The translations under genes and the position numbers were made by a program. The notes below the pieces were generated by a model. That model was given only the letters and a program-made list of their open reading frames with translations, did no database searches and was not told the DNA's origin. A stretch of DNA of 64,000 bases from Thalassotalea sp. PS06 (GTDB lineage Bacteria > Pseudomonadota > Gammaproteobacteria > Enterobacterales > Alteromonadaceae), in the NCBI RefSeq assembly GCF_007197775.1, contig NZ_CP041638.1:1984001-2048000 (forward strand), written 5' to 3'. This document shows, piece by piece, positions 27,636 to 35,635 of the stretch (the stretch's first letter is position 1; each line of letters opens with the position of its first letter).

Positions 27636-29249
27636 ATGGAACAAAAAGCGGATGTAATCATCGTTGGCGCTGGCATTGCAGGTTTAACCTGTGCCCTAGA
27701 ATTACTGCGCAAAGGCAAGACGGTGCACATTATCGATGCCCAGGATGAAGCAGAGATTGGCGGCCTGGCGCGTTGGGCTTTTGGTGGCATGGCTTTAGTG
27801 GGTACCCCCGAGCAAAAACGCAACGGTATCATTGATACGCCGGAAATTGCTTTAAAAGACTGGCAGGCATTTGCCGACTTTACCGACCAGGATGTATTTC
27901 CCAAACAATGGGCCGAGTTTTACGTTAACAGAAGCTATCAGGATGTTTATTGTTATCTTCGCGATCTTGGCATCAAGTTTTTGCCTGCCGTTAACTGGGT
28001 AGAACGAGGATTGTTCTCTCCAGGGAATTCAGTACCTCGTTACCACGTTATCTGGGGTACATCACTGGAACTGGTCAAGGTAGTGCTAAAAGCGCTTGAG
28101 CCGTTCCAACAACAACAGAAATTAACCATAGAGTTCAATCGCATAGTAACTGAGCTAGTGAATCAAGGCGGTAAAATCGCCGGTTGTATTGCTATTAACG
28201 CCGATGGCGACCCTGCTTCGGTTAGCGAATACCATGCGACGGAAATTGTTGTTGCAACTGGTGGCTTTACTGGCAATATCGAAAAGGTTAAAGCAAACTG
28301 GCCAGCTCATTGGTCAAAGGCACCAGAGCAACTATTAAATGGTACACATCCGAGTAGCGATGGCGCTATGCATGATGAAGTGAATCGTCATGGTGGGCAG
28401 CTAACCCATATGGATAAAATGTGGAACTATGCGGCAGGTATCCCCCACCCTAAGCCTCACTTTGAAGGCCACGGCTTGAGTTTAATCCCTTGTAAATCTG
28501 CCCTTTGGCTCGACTATCAGGGTAAAAGGATCGGACCGGATCCTTTGGTCACCGGCTTTGATACCAACTATCTTTGCCAGCGTATGGCTGACCAGGAAAA
28601 AGGTTATGCCTGGCATGTTCTTAACTGGAAAATTGCCAGTAAAGAATTTGCCGTTTCCGGTTCTGAGCACAATGTCATGATCCGCGATAAGAAGTTTTTA
28701 ACTTTCCTGAAAGAAACCATACTCGGTAATCATAGATTCGTTAAAGAAATGCAGGATAGCAGCGATCATTTTATCGTTGCCGATAATCTTGACGAACTTT
28801 GCAAAGAGATGAATAAGCTAACTGGCAGCGAAGATATCGATCCAGTTGTGCTACAACAAACGTTAGATGACTATGACGAGATACTGGCGCGTCCCGAGAG
28901 TCAATGGAATGATGATCAAATTCGCCATATCGAACACGCCAGAAAATGGAAAGCCGATAAGCTGAGAACCTGTAAGCCTCATCCGATTCAGGATCAAAAG
29001 CATGGTCCATTGATCGCGATAAAAGTGGCTTTGATTTCCAGAAAGAGCTTGGGCGGCATTCAGACTAATCTCAGCTCTCAGGTACTAGACTTATCCCAGC
29101 AGCCGATCCCAGGGTTGTATGCGGTTGGTGAAGCGGCGGGCTTTGGTGGCGGTGGCGCCAGTGGTGCCAGGTCGTTAGAAGGAACTTTCCTGTCTGGCTG
29201 TATTCTAACCGCACAACAAGCAGCGCGTGCGATTACAACAAACGAATAA
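27636..29249 (+). CDS. FAD-dependent dehydrogenase (fumarate reductase/3-ketosteroid dehydrogenase superfamily)
   Basis: A 537-residue flavoprotein. The N-terminal FAD-binding motif is VIIVGAGIAGLTCALELLRKG (GxGxxG with an acidic end near HIIDAQDE). The motif GGLARWAFGGMALVGTPEQKR follows. The C-terminal flavin segment is PGLYAVGEAAGFGGGGASGARSLEGTFLSGCILTA. The fold fits flavoprotein dehydrogenases or reductases that act on C-C bonds next to carbonyls. The substrate is unknown. The thiamine-diphosphate enzyme follows after 18 bp, suggesting one pathway. Confidence 0.85.
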   Translation: MEQKADVIIVGAGIAGLTCALELLRKGKTVHIIDAQDEAEIGGLARWAFGGMALVGTPEQKRNGIIDTPEIALKDWQAFADFTDQDVFPKQWAEFYVNRSYQDVYCYLRDLGIKFLPAVNWVERGLFSPGNSVPRYHVIWGTSLELVKVVLKALEPFQQQQKLTIEFNRIVTELVNQGGKIAGCIAINADGDPASVSEYHATEIVVATGGFTGNIEKVKANWPAHWSKAPEQLLNGTHPSSDGAMHDEVNRHGGQLTHMDKMWNYAAGIPHPKPHFEGHGLSLIPCKSALWLDYQGKRIGPDPLVTGFDTNYLCQRMADQEKGYAWHVLNWKIASKEFAVSGSEHNVMIRDKKFLTFLKETILGNHRFVKEMQDSSDHFIVADNLDELCKEMNKLTGSEDIDPVVLQQTLDDYDEILARPESQWNDDQIRHIEHARKWKADKLRTCKPHPIQDQKHGPLIAIKVALISRKSLGGIQTNLSSQVLDLSQQPIPGLYAVGEAAGFGGGGASGARSLEGTFLSGCILTAQQAARAITTNE

Positions 29250-29267
29250 CAATTTATAGGATTTACG

Positions 29268-31004
29268 ATGAAGAAAACAGGTGCCTGGTTAGCACGTTAC
29301 GCCATGGAACAGGTTGGCGTTAAGTACACGTTCGGGATACCGGGCGTACATAATACCGAGCTTTATGATGAGCTTAATAATTCTGAGCAAATCACTCCGT
29401 ATCTCGTAACCCACGAAGCCCATGGTGGCTTTATGGCCGATGCCATTTCCAGAACCACAGACGGTATTGGCTCTATGCTTATCGTCCCGGCCGCAGGTAT
29501 TACTCACGCCGCAAGTGGTGTTGCCGAAGCGTATCTTGATGGTATTCCGATGTTGGTAATATCAGGGGGCATCCGTAATGACTCTAAATTCGATTATCAA
29601 TTACACCAGCTTGACCAGTTAAAACTGGTGGAAGGTTTCACCAAAGCACAGTTTAAAATTGCCACCCATGAAGAGATTATCGATACCATTTATAAGGCTT
29701 ATGATATTGCGGTAACTGGTGAGCCCGGTCCGGTATTTGTTGAACTACCGGTAAATCTACAATTAGATAAAGCTGAGGTATCTTCTCTAAGCTCTTATGT
29801 TAAGACAGCGAAAAATGACCTTTCTGATCCACAAATGACGGCCATTCGCTCGGCTGCACAACGTTTATATCAAGCGAAAAATCCAGTTATCTTTGCTGGT
29901 TGGGGCGCCGTCGGTGCATTCGATGAGTTGGTAAAAATTGCCGAACATATTGGTTCTCCGGTTTCTACGTCTTTACAAGGGATCAGTGCATTTCCTGCAA
30001 ATCATCCGATGCATGCAGGTTTTTGTTTTGGCACGGCAGCAGCCGATGCACCGCAAAAAGCCTTCGCCAAAGCCGATTGTGTATTAGCAATTGGAACCCG
30101 CTTTGCAGAAATCGCAACAGGAAGCTTCGGTGGTGAACTTCCGGATAATCTAATTCATATTGATATCAACCCGGAAGTATTCGGTAAAAACTTTCCTACC
30201 CAAATTGCAATCGAAGGCGATGCCCAGCAGGTAGCTCAAGCGCTGTTAACCGAATTACTGGCTCAGGGTGAAAGCAAAGATAGTGCAGCTATTGCTGCAG
30301 AAATTGCCGCTAACAAGGCCGCATATCGTAAAAGCTGGTACGATCATGACAGCAAAGAACGTGTTAACCCCGCCCTGTTCTTCGATGAATTACGTAGCCA
30401 ATTAGATGATGATGCAAATATCGTTGTTGATGATGGCAACCATACGTTCTTATCCGCAGAGTTAATGCCGATTCATAAAGCCCGAGGATTCATCTCGCCA
30501 ACAGATTTTAACTGCATGGGTTACGCAACGCCTGCGGCGATTGCCACCGCTTTTGCTCACCCAGAGCAGGAAACCGTCGCCATCGTTGGCGATGGTGCGT
30601 TTATGATGACCTGCATGGAACTGGCGACTGCCGTAAATAACGAAATCGGTGTCATTATTGGTGTCTTTAACGATGGTGAGCTATCCCAAATATCTCAGGC
30701 TCAACAAATTCCATACAACCGTAAAACCTGTACCGTTTTGCCACAGACAAAACTGCAAGGCATTGCCATAGCTACCGGTGCTGATTATGTCAGAGTAGAA
30801 ACCAATGACGATCTTAACGTTGCCATTAGCGAGGCAAGAGAATTAGCCAAGCGCAATCGTCCGGTGATATTGGATATCAATATTGATTATTCAAAAGCCA
30901 CGGCATTTACTCAGGGCATAGTTAAAACCAACTTAAAACGCATGCCACTAAGTACTAAAGTGCGAATGATTGGCCGTGCGATTTATCGCAAAATCACCGA
31001 CTAA
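29268..31004 (+). CDS. Thiamine-diphosphate-dependent enzyme (acetolactate synthase-like)
   Basis: A 578-residue enzyme with three domains. The N-terminal pyrimidine domain has the catalytic glutamate in VTHEAHGGFMADAISR. A central domain spans about 190-325. The C-terminal domain has the cofactor motif VGDGAFMMTCMELATAVNNEIGVIIGVFND. The family includes acetolactate synthases, 2-oxoacid decarboxylases and carboligases, and which reaction is catalysed cannot be told. No regulatory small subunit (ilvN-like) is adjacent, which argues against branched-chain biosynthesis. Operon partner of the flavoprotein upstream. Confidence 0.85.
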   Translation: MKKTGAWLARYAMEQVGVKYTFGIPGVHNTELYDELNNSEQITPYLVTHEAHGGFMADAISRTTDGIGSMLIVPAAGITHAASGVAEAYLDGIPMLVISGGIRNDSKFDYQLHQLDQLKLVEGFTKAQFKIATHEEIIDTIYKAYDIAVTGEPGPVFVELPVNLQLDKAEVSSLSSYVKTAKNDLSDPQMTAIRSAAQRLYQAKNPVIFAGWGAVGAFDELVKIAEHIGSPVSTSLQGISAFPANHPMHAGFCFGTAAADAPQKAFAKADCVLAIGTRFAEIATGSFGGELPDNLIHIDINPEVFGKNFPTQIAIEGDAQQVAQALLTELLAQGESKDSAAIAAEIAANKAAYRKSWYDHDSKERVNPALFFDELRSQLDDDANIVVDDGNHTFLSAELMPIHKARGFISPTDFNCMGYATPAAIATAFAHPEQETVAIVGDGAFMMTCMELATAVNNEIGVIIGVFNDGELSQISQAQQIPYNRKTCTVLPQTKLQGIAIATGADYVRVETNDDLNVAISEARELAKRNRPVILDINIDYSKATAFTQGIVKTNLKRMPLSTKVRMIGRAIYRKITD

Positions 31005-31025
31005 GCGATAAGTGAAAACCAAAAC

Positions 31026-31054
31026 AAAAAGGCTAGCATTGCGCTAGCCTTTTT
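31026..31054 (+). terminator. Rho-independent terminator after the flavin/ThDP operon
   Basis: The stem AAAAAGGCTAGC/GCTAGCCTTTTT with loop ATTGC starts 21 bp after the stop codon. Confidence 0.85.
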
Positions 31055-31197
31055 TGATCTCAAACGGCAAAACCAACTAAACAAAAACTCGTCAGCAAAC
31101 ACAAGAATTCGCAGTCCACAGCACTGTGTTTTGTCAGCTCCTCAGCATATACGAAAACCGATAGCCCAAAGCATCGTATATAGTCAGCTATATCTTC

Positions 31198-31237
31198 CAC
31201 CTTCCTCTTCCACCTCCCACCTTCCTCTTCCACCTCC
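31198..31237 (+). repeat. Exact 20-bp tandem duplication in a pyrimidine-rich tract
   Basis: The unit CACCTTCCTCTTCCACCTCC occurs twice head to tail. It sits in a longer, almost pure C/T tract (31194-31252) upstream of the SulA-like gene. Confidence 0.85.
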
Positions 31238-31295
31238 CTCTTTCTCCCGCTCACTTTTTATAAAAAAAATGCTTGCGTTCTGCGCAAAATTAAAA

Positions 31296-31315
31296 TACTG
31301 TACATCCATACAGTA
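31296..31315 (+). promoter_or_regulatory. LexA (SOS) box
   Basis: TACTGTACATCCATACAGTA matches the gammaproteobacterial LexA consensus CTGT-N8-ACAG, with symmetric TA flanks. It lies 24 bp before the ATG of the SulA-like gene, where LexA would block transcription. Confidence 0.9.
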
Positions 31316-31338
31316 TATTTGCATTTAAGGAAATACAG

Positions 31339-31818
31339 ATGATTAACGCAGCCAAAAACATTAACAAAGAAACTATGCAAGCTATTGAAAATAAAGCTTT
31401 AGTGACAAATACAGGTCTAGTTTCTCCGGCAGCAAATATCGTTCCGTTTCCAGGTAATAACTTTCAAAAACGTGAAAAAAGCCAGTTAGTTTGTTCTTGG
31501 AAAGATGTGTATCAGCAGAATTTAATTCGCCATCAAAGTGACAAATGGGTGATGGTAGTTAATGCCAACAAGGCTCAACTAAAGGCATTATCGATTCTCG
31601 AAAACACCAACAATATGTTGGCAGTTAACCCGAAAAAAGAAGTGAAATTTGCTACCCTAATTAACACAATTAAAGCTGGGAACTGTTCAACATTAATGAT
31701 TGCAGATCAGCAATTCACTGAACAACAATTGCGCTTGTTAACGATTACCGCAGAGCAACACGATTGTCGTTGTATCGTGATTGAAGAAGAAATGAGTTTA
31801 ATGGCTGTTGCTCACTAA
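31339..31818 (+). CDS. SOS-controlled SulA-like cell division inhibitor
   Basis: A 159-residue protein with no signal or membrane segment. It contains WKDVYQQNLIRHQSDKWVMVVNANKAQLKAL and KAGNCSTLMIADQQFTEQQLRLL, which follow the RecA-like pattern of SulA proteins. SulA blocks FtsZ assembly during DNA damage. The length (E. coli 169) and the LexA box just upstream support this. The sequence is divergent, so another SOS-induced RecA-like protein is possible. AAGGA precedes the ATG. Confidence 0.6.
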   Translation: MINAAKNINKETMQAIENKALVTNTGLVSPAANIVPFPGNNFQKREKSQLVCSWKDVYQQNLIRHQSDKWVMVVNANKAQLKALSILENTNNMLAVNPKKEVKFATLINTIKAGNCSTLMIADQQFTEQQLRLLTITAEQHDCRCIVIEEEMSLMAVAH

Positions 31819-31948
31819 TCTGAATAGATTCGACGTGCGCTTATTACTGATTTTATCACGACATAGCCACTGAAAGGTTACCGTTATTTCCGTATAAACA
31901 GTTCTATAACGCTATTTTTCTTACCCTTTCTAGTAGATAGAATCCTGA

Positions 31949-32869
31949 TTAATAAACGATTCTGTCAACCCAGGAAATGGACTGTAAATAGCTCAGCATT
32001 TCGGTTGATAGAGGATTTTTCTCAAGATTTACCAGTTCCAGATTCGGGTTTTGATCAAGATTTATATAACCTATCTGGTTACCATAAAGAACCAAAGATC
32101 TTAATTCTGGAAAAGCTTCAACATCAACGCTGTATAAATAACTATCCATCACCGCATAACGTTGTAGCACTTGACTGCCAATGACAATAGACTCCAAGTT
32201 TGAATTGCGGATATCTAACCACGATAAAGCCTTATTGTTGGACAAATCCAGATAGTCAGCCCCGATGAATAACATATCTAACTTTTCTAATGCCGTTGCT
32301 TCTGAAAAATCCAGGAAACGTAAGTCTCTGTAGGGATTGCGTCCCACCAGATAAGCTTCTTGCAAAAATTCTTGTGAGCCTAGGTCCAAATCAATAATAC
32401 TGACGCCTGCAAGATTGAGTTTGGTAAGGTTTGGATTGTGGCTAAAATCGAGTTCGTTAAGATAACGATTTGTCCAAATCTCAAATGACGTGAGTTCTGG
32501 GTTTTGGCTAAGATCCATGGTCTGAATGCCGCAATCATCACATCTGAATGTTTGTAGATTAGGAAATAGGCTGCCATCAAAATCAACCTGTGATCCCATA
32601 TAACCTAGATGCAGAGTTTTCAGATTATAAAACTGGCTCATTTCTTCAAGCGCATTTTGGTCCAGCAATCCGCTATCCGTGCTTCTACAAGATAGTACTT
32701 CTACCTCGCCAATTTTTTCGTAATCATTATAGGAAGCGCTTTGGCTAACGCATTCCGATAGTGCCATCGAAGAAAAGCTAATACTGTCGATACTTTCACT
32801 ATCATTGCCGTCGTTGCAGCCCAGTAATAATAATCCGGTTAAAACAGGTAAAACAGCACGAACATTCAT
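31949..32869 (-). CDS. Leucine-rich-repeat lipoprotein
   Basis: A 306-residue lipoprotein with the signal MNVRAVLPVLTGLLLLGC (lipidated Cys18). From about residue 75 to the end it has eight to ten irregular leucine-rich repeats of 20-24 residues, of the type L-x-x-L-x-L-x-x-N-P-x-L (for example QNPELTSFEI, HNPNLTKLNLAG, NNKALSWLDIRN, QNPNLELVNLEKNPL). Such proteins bind other proteins or glycans at the cell surface. The partner is unknown. AAGGAG precedes the ATG. A second, unrelated lipoprotein gene lies 69 bp upstream on the same strand. Confidence 0.75.
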   Translation of the reverse strand: MNVRAVLPVLTGLLLLGCNDGNDSESIDSISFSSMALSECVSQSASYNDYEKIGEVEVLSCRSTDSGLLDQNALEEMSQFYNLKTLHLGYMGSQVDFDGSLFPNLQTFRCDDCGIQTMDLSQNPELTSFEIWTNRYLNELDFSHNPNLTKLNLAGVSIIDLDLGSQEFLQEAYLVGRNPYRDLRFLDFSEATALEKLDMLFIGADYLDLSNNKALSWLDIRNSNLESIVIGSQVLQRYAVMDSYLYSVDVEAFPELRSLVLYGNQIGYINLDQNPNLELVNLEKNPLSTEMLSYLQSISWVDRIVY

Positions 32870-32938
32870 AAGAACTCCTTTCTTTTAGTTAGTAAAGTAA
32901 ATTGATTGGGGAAGCTTCCATATATTCAATAGCGGCGA

Positions 32939-33331
32939 CTAGTTTTTATCTAAATACACATCCAACTCATAGGTTTCGTAGGAACATGTGGTTTCGATAG
33001 GGGTAATTTCTTCGAAGGATTGACTGACGAATCCCGCCTTTTCAACAAGGACGTCGTGTCCAACCAAATCATAACCACCGACAATGCTATTAGTGTTTTC
33101 ACAATCACTGAGTGCAGAACCATAAATGGTTTCAGAATTGTCAGGGCTGGAAATGGTTACGATGGCGTCACAGACATTGAGTGCTTCCATGTCCATATCA
33201 AAGAAATTCACACTTATCGCTGGGATTACGACGGGTTCGACAACGGTTGGACATTCTTCGGTGTCATCCTTGCTACCACCACAGGCAGACAGAACAGCAG
33301 CAGACGCTAAAATCAAAATACTACGAAACAT
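32939..33331 (-). CDS. Small lipoprotein, unknown
   Basis: A 130-residue lipoprotein with the signal MFRSILILASAAVLSACGG (lipidated Cys17). The mature part has four cysteines (CPT, NVCDA, SDCEN, TTCSYE) and many acidic residues. The pattern 'YGSALSDCENTNSIVGGYDLVGHDVLVEKAGF' recalls peptidase-regulatory or carboxypeptidase-like beta-sandwich lipoproteins, but I cannot assign a family. It precedes the leucine-rich-repeat lipoprotein gene and may be cotranscribed. Confidence 0.65.
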   Translation of the reverse strand: MFRSILILASAAVLSACGGSKDDTEECPTVVEPVVIPAISVNFFDMDMEALNVCDAIVTISSPDNSETIYGSALSDCENTNSIVGGYDLVGHDVLVEKAGFVSQSFEEITPIETTCSYETYELDVYLDKN

Positions 33332-33466
33332 GAAACAATCCTTGTTTATTATCAGATACTTACGAAACTCATCATACCTATTCTGGTGATTAAGGTAAAC
33401 CTCTTAAGCATGCATGATATTTAAGCTGACAAACAAGTGATTTGCTTAGCCTTTATGGATGATAAT

Positions 33467-33545
33467 GGGGTCAGAGTCATCACTCTATAGGCACTAACCT
33501 AATGATATATATAGATATTGTTTTTTGGAAATTGACTCTGACCCC
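33467..33545 (+). mobile_element. 79-bp palindromic element, left copy
   Basis: Terminal inverted repeats GGGGTCAGAGTCA (33467-33479) and TGACTCTGACCCC (33533-33545) enclose an A/T-rich middle containing ACTAACCTAATGATAT. A closely similar 78-bp copy in the same orientation is at 33934-34011. The two flank one small gene. No transposase is encoded here. Confidence 0.8.
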
Positions 33546-33564
33546 ATGAAGATTTCAAAAATTA

Positions 33565-33834
33565 TCACCCCAACATAAAGCTGACCAAAGCATAAATTAT
33601 AAAAGCAACAAATATATTGGGAATACTCGGCAGAATCGCGGCGGCGACAGCCGCATACCAAAAACCTTCTTTTGTTTCTTGTGATCGTAAATTTGAAAGC
33701 TTGAGTGACTTGGCACCTTTATCAAATTCATTGTTGGCTTGGTTGATAGCCTTAAACATGTACTTATACAACGGCCAACAGATGATTGTCGATATGACGC
33801 CACAGGCGATTGCAAAATTTAAGTCCCACACCAT
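33565..33834 (-). CDS. Small membrane protein, unknown
   Basis: An 89-residue protein with one hydrophobic segment near residues 5-22 and a second hydrophobic region at about 61-89, separated by a polar, charged loop (NNEFDKGAKSLKLSNLRSQ). No known family is recognised. It is bounded on both sides by copies of the 79-bp palindromic element, so it may have arrived as a cassette. It could also be an old local gene invaded twice. Confidence 0.5.
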   Translation of the reverse strand: MVWDLNFAIACGVISTIICWPLYKYMFKAINQANNEFDKGAKSLKLSNLRSQETKEGFWYAAVAAAILPSIPNIFVAFIIYALVSFMLG

Positions 33835-33933
33835 CTTGAATGATACTCCTCGAGTTATTGTTTCAAGTTATTGAGATCGGATCGTTTAGCGAGCAAGAGT
33901 TCGTACAACTTCAAAAGTATATATAAATTTAAA

Positions 33934-34011
33934 GGGTCAGAGTCATCAACCAATAGGTACTAACCTAATGATATTTATGAATATTGTTTTTTTGAAATTG
34001 ACTCTGACCCC
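33934..34011 (+). mobile_element. 78-bp palindromic element, right copy
   Basis: Terminal repeats GGGTCAGAGTCA (33934-33945) and TGACTCTGACCCC (33999-34011). Sequence similarity to the left copy continues about ten bases past the palindrome (ATGAAGATTTC). The right half runs into the 3' end of the VOC gene and supplies its last codons. Confidence 0.8.
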
Positions 34012-34427
34012 ATGAAGATTTCTGAATCATCGTTGAAGGATTTAAATTCCAAAGGGTTGCCGCTGAAATCCAGTACAAACATGGTTTGCTGCTGGCCGCT
34101 TTTGCCTTCATACCGGGTTTGAGGTTTAACAAGAAATTCCACATTCGCGTTCTCTAAACGTTTGGCTAACGTATTAAATTGCTCATAGGTTAACAGACAA
34201 CCGAAATGTGGAATGGGTACATCGATGCCATCAACTTTACCGATGAAATCCAGTGGTTCAACTTTGCCAAGGTGTGCTGATAGTTGATGACCATAGAAAT
34301 CAAAATCAACCCAGGTATCGGTCGAACGCCCTTCTTTACAACCCAGAATATCGATATAAAACGCTCTGGTGCCTGCTAAATCTTTCACCTTAAAGGCGTA
34401 ATGAAAAGGATTAATCTTGGTTTGCAA
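33975..34427 (-). CDS. VOC-family (glyoxalase/bleomycin resistance fold) protein
   Basis: A 150-residue protein from the TTG at 34427 (GGGAG lies upstream). An ATG at 34454 would add nine residues and deepen the overlap with the previous gene. The VOC fold is visible: FHYAFKVKDLAGTRAFYIDILGCKEGRSTDTWVDFDFYGHQLSAH near the start and TMFVLDFSGNPLEFKSF near the end, with His and Glu at usual metal positions. The last dozen or so residues (IFMGSESISKKQYS) are encoded by the 78-bp repeat, so the native end has been replaced or extended. Substrate unknown. Confidence 0.8.
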   Translation of the reverse strand: MQTKINPFHYAFKVKDLAGTRAFYIDILGCKEGRSTDTWVDFDFYGHQLSAHLGKVEPLDFIGKVDGIDVPIPHFGCLLTYEQFNTLAKRLENANVEFLVKPQTRYEGKSGQQQTMFVLDFSGNPLEFKSFNDDSEIFMGSESISKKQYS

Positions 34428-34731
34428 ATTTATACTCCCGCTCAACATGTACAACCTGAACGCGATAATCCGAATACCAACGCTCCTGCCCTAGCTTTTG
34501 AGCTTTTTTATGTAATGGGTGTTGTTTCCAATCGAGGATATGTTGCTTTGATGGCCAATAGGAAATCGCTACCTCTTTATCCCCCTCAGTAACGGCATTG
34601 AACTCTAAACAGCTAAACTCCGCGAAAGCCAAATCCCGCAAACGATTTGCCATTTGCAGGTATTCGTCATCTACTTGCTTCATGGTGGCGGTAAATATTA
34701 CCGCATAAACCTGCTCAGTTTTAATGGTCAT
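34411..34731 (-). CDS. Antibiotic biosynthesis monooxygenase-domain protein
   Basis: A 106-residue protein with the ABM/dimeric alpha-beta barrel pattern: YAVIFTATMKQVDDEYLQMANRLRDLAFAEFSCLEFNAV and ISYWPSKQHILDWKQHPLHKKAQ. Members are cofactor-free monooxygenases or related small enzymes, and many have unknown roles. The gene overlaps the NTF2-like gene upstream by 11 bases and the VOC gene downstream by about 17, so the three form one operon. Confidence 0.8.
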   Translation of the reverse strand: MTIKTEQVYAVIFTATMKQVDDEYLQMANRLRDLAFAEFSCLEFNAVTEGDKEVAISYWPSKQHILDWKQHPLHKKAQKLGQERWYSDYRVQVVHVEREYKFANQD

Positions 34732-35209
34732 AACTCACCACGCGGGTAATTTTCCAGCCCTGCTCTGTCTTTTTCCAGATGTGTAAGAACTTGAATGTAC
34801 CACAGTCATTTTTACCATTTTCTATATGACAAAACTGATGGGAACCGGTTTGAATCGCACCAAAACCTTTAATGGGATGTACTTCAAAGTCGTCACTAAT
34901 CAAACGCCTGGTTGGACTGTCTTCACGGCTAAGTAAATTGCCGGTGTTAACGACATTCTGTTGGTAATTACTAAGGCCTCCAGTATCGTGATAAAACTCA
35001 AGATCTTCACTGAAATAGTGAAGCACGCCTTCAACATTTTTCGCATTAAAGGCGCTAAACAAGCCTTGATCCTGCTGATAAATCTCTTTCGCCAATGCTG
35101 GGTTAACCTGCTTCGAAAAATCGATATCCGGTGTTCCATTACCCTTGGCACATGCAATGGCAGGGATTTGTAAAAACAAGATTGCGAATAACAACTTGTT
35201 GAGTTTCAT
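34721..35209 (-). CDS. Exported NTF2-like (SnoaL/DUF4440 type) protein
   Basis: A 162-residue precursor with a signal peptide (about 1-21, ending ACA). The mature part has an NTF2-like pattern: IYQQDQGLFSAFNAKNVEGVLHYFSEDLEFYHDTGG, then GSHQFCHIENG, and FKFLHIWKKTEQGWKITRVVSYDH at the end. I chose the ATG at 35209, which has GGAG seven bases upstream. The frame continues eight codons further. Role unknown; first gene of the NTF2-ABM-VOC operon. Confidence 0.75.
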   Translation of the reverse strand: MKLNKLLFAILFLQIPAIACAKGNGTPDIDFSKQVNPALAKEIYQQDQGLFSAFNAKNVEGVLHYFSEDLEFYHDTGGLSNYQQNVVNTGNLLSREDSPTRRLISDDFEVHPIKGFGAIQTGSHQFCHIENGKNDCGTFKFLHIWKKTEQGWKITRVVSYDH

Positions 35210-35355
35210 AATGACTCCATCAATTAAGTTCAATGGTTTTTCTATCTAACCTTGTTGCGTTGTTGCGTCTTTGTATTGGTGCGTTGTTATGTTGCTAGGT
35301 TCTAACATTTATCAGGCCAATACTGATACAATGTGCGCTATATCCATCTGTATTA

Positions 35356-35630
35356 ATACCAATCCCATTAAGTTTGTGCACAACTCAGAGTTAGGGCCGA
35401 GGTTCATTTACAACATAGATTTTATTGATATAGTCATTCTATATTAATGAAATATAGGGCAGTAAATGGGCCTCTCACTAACTCCCTACGGGTGAGTTTT
35501 AAAGGCATTTGGACTACGTTACTGATTTTGGCTAATTTTGAGAGCGGAATAACCATTCTCTGCAATCAAAGCCTTGTCTAAACGCCTTTAAATTCTCACT
35601 GAGTGAGCAATAATTTAATGGGATTGGTAT
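35356..35630 (+). mobile_element. Long MITE, copy 1 (275 bp)
   Basis: The terminal inverted repeats are ATACCAATCCCATTAA and TTAATGGGATTGGTAT. The interior matches copy 2 at 39868-40144 in the opposite orientation along its full length. No transposase or long frame is inside. The right end is five bases before the ATG of the ychJ-like gene. The rest of this 402-bp gene gap is ordinary upstream sequence. Confidence 0.9.
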
Positions 35631-35635
35631 AAGTA

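Noticed and set aside
32380..32586. Minus-strand 68-codon frame inside the LRR lipoprotein gene
   Set aside because: It is an alternate frame of a supported gene with no independent evidence.
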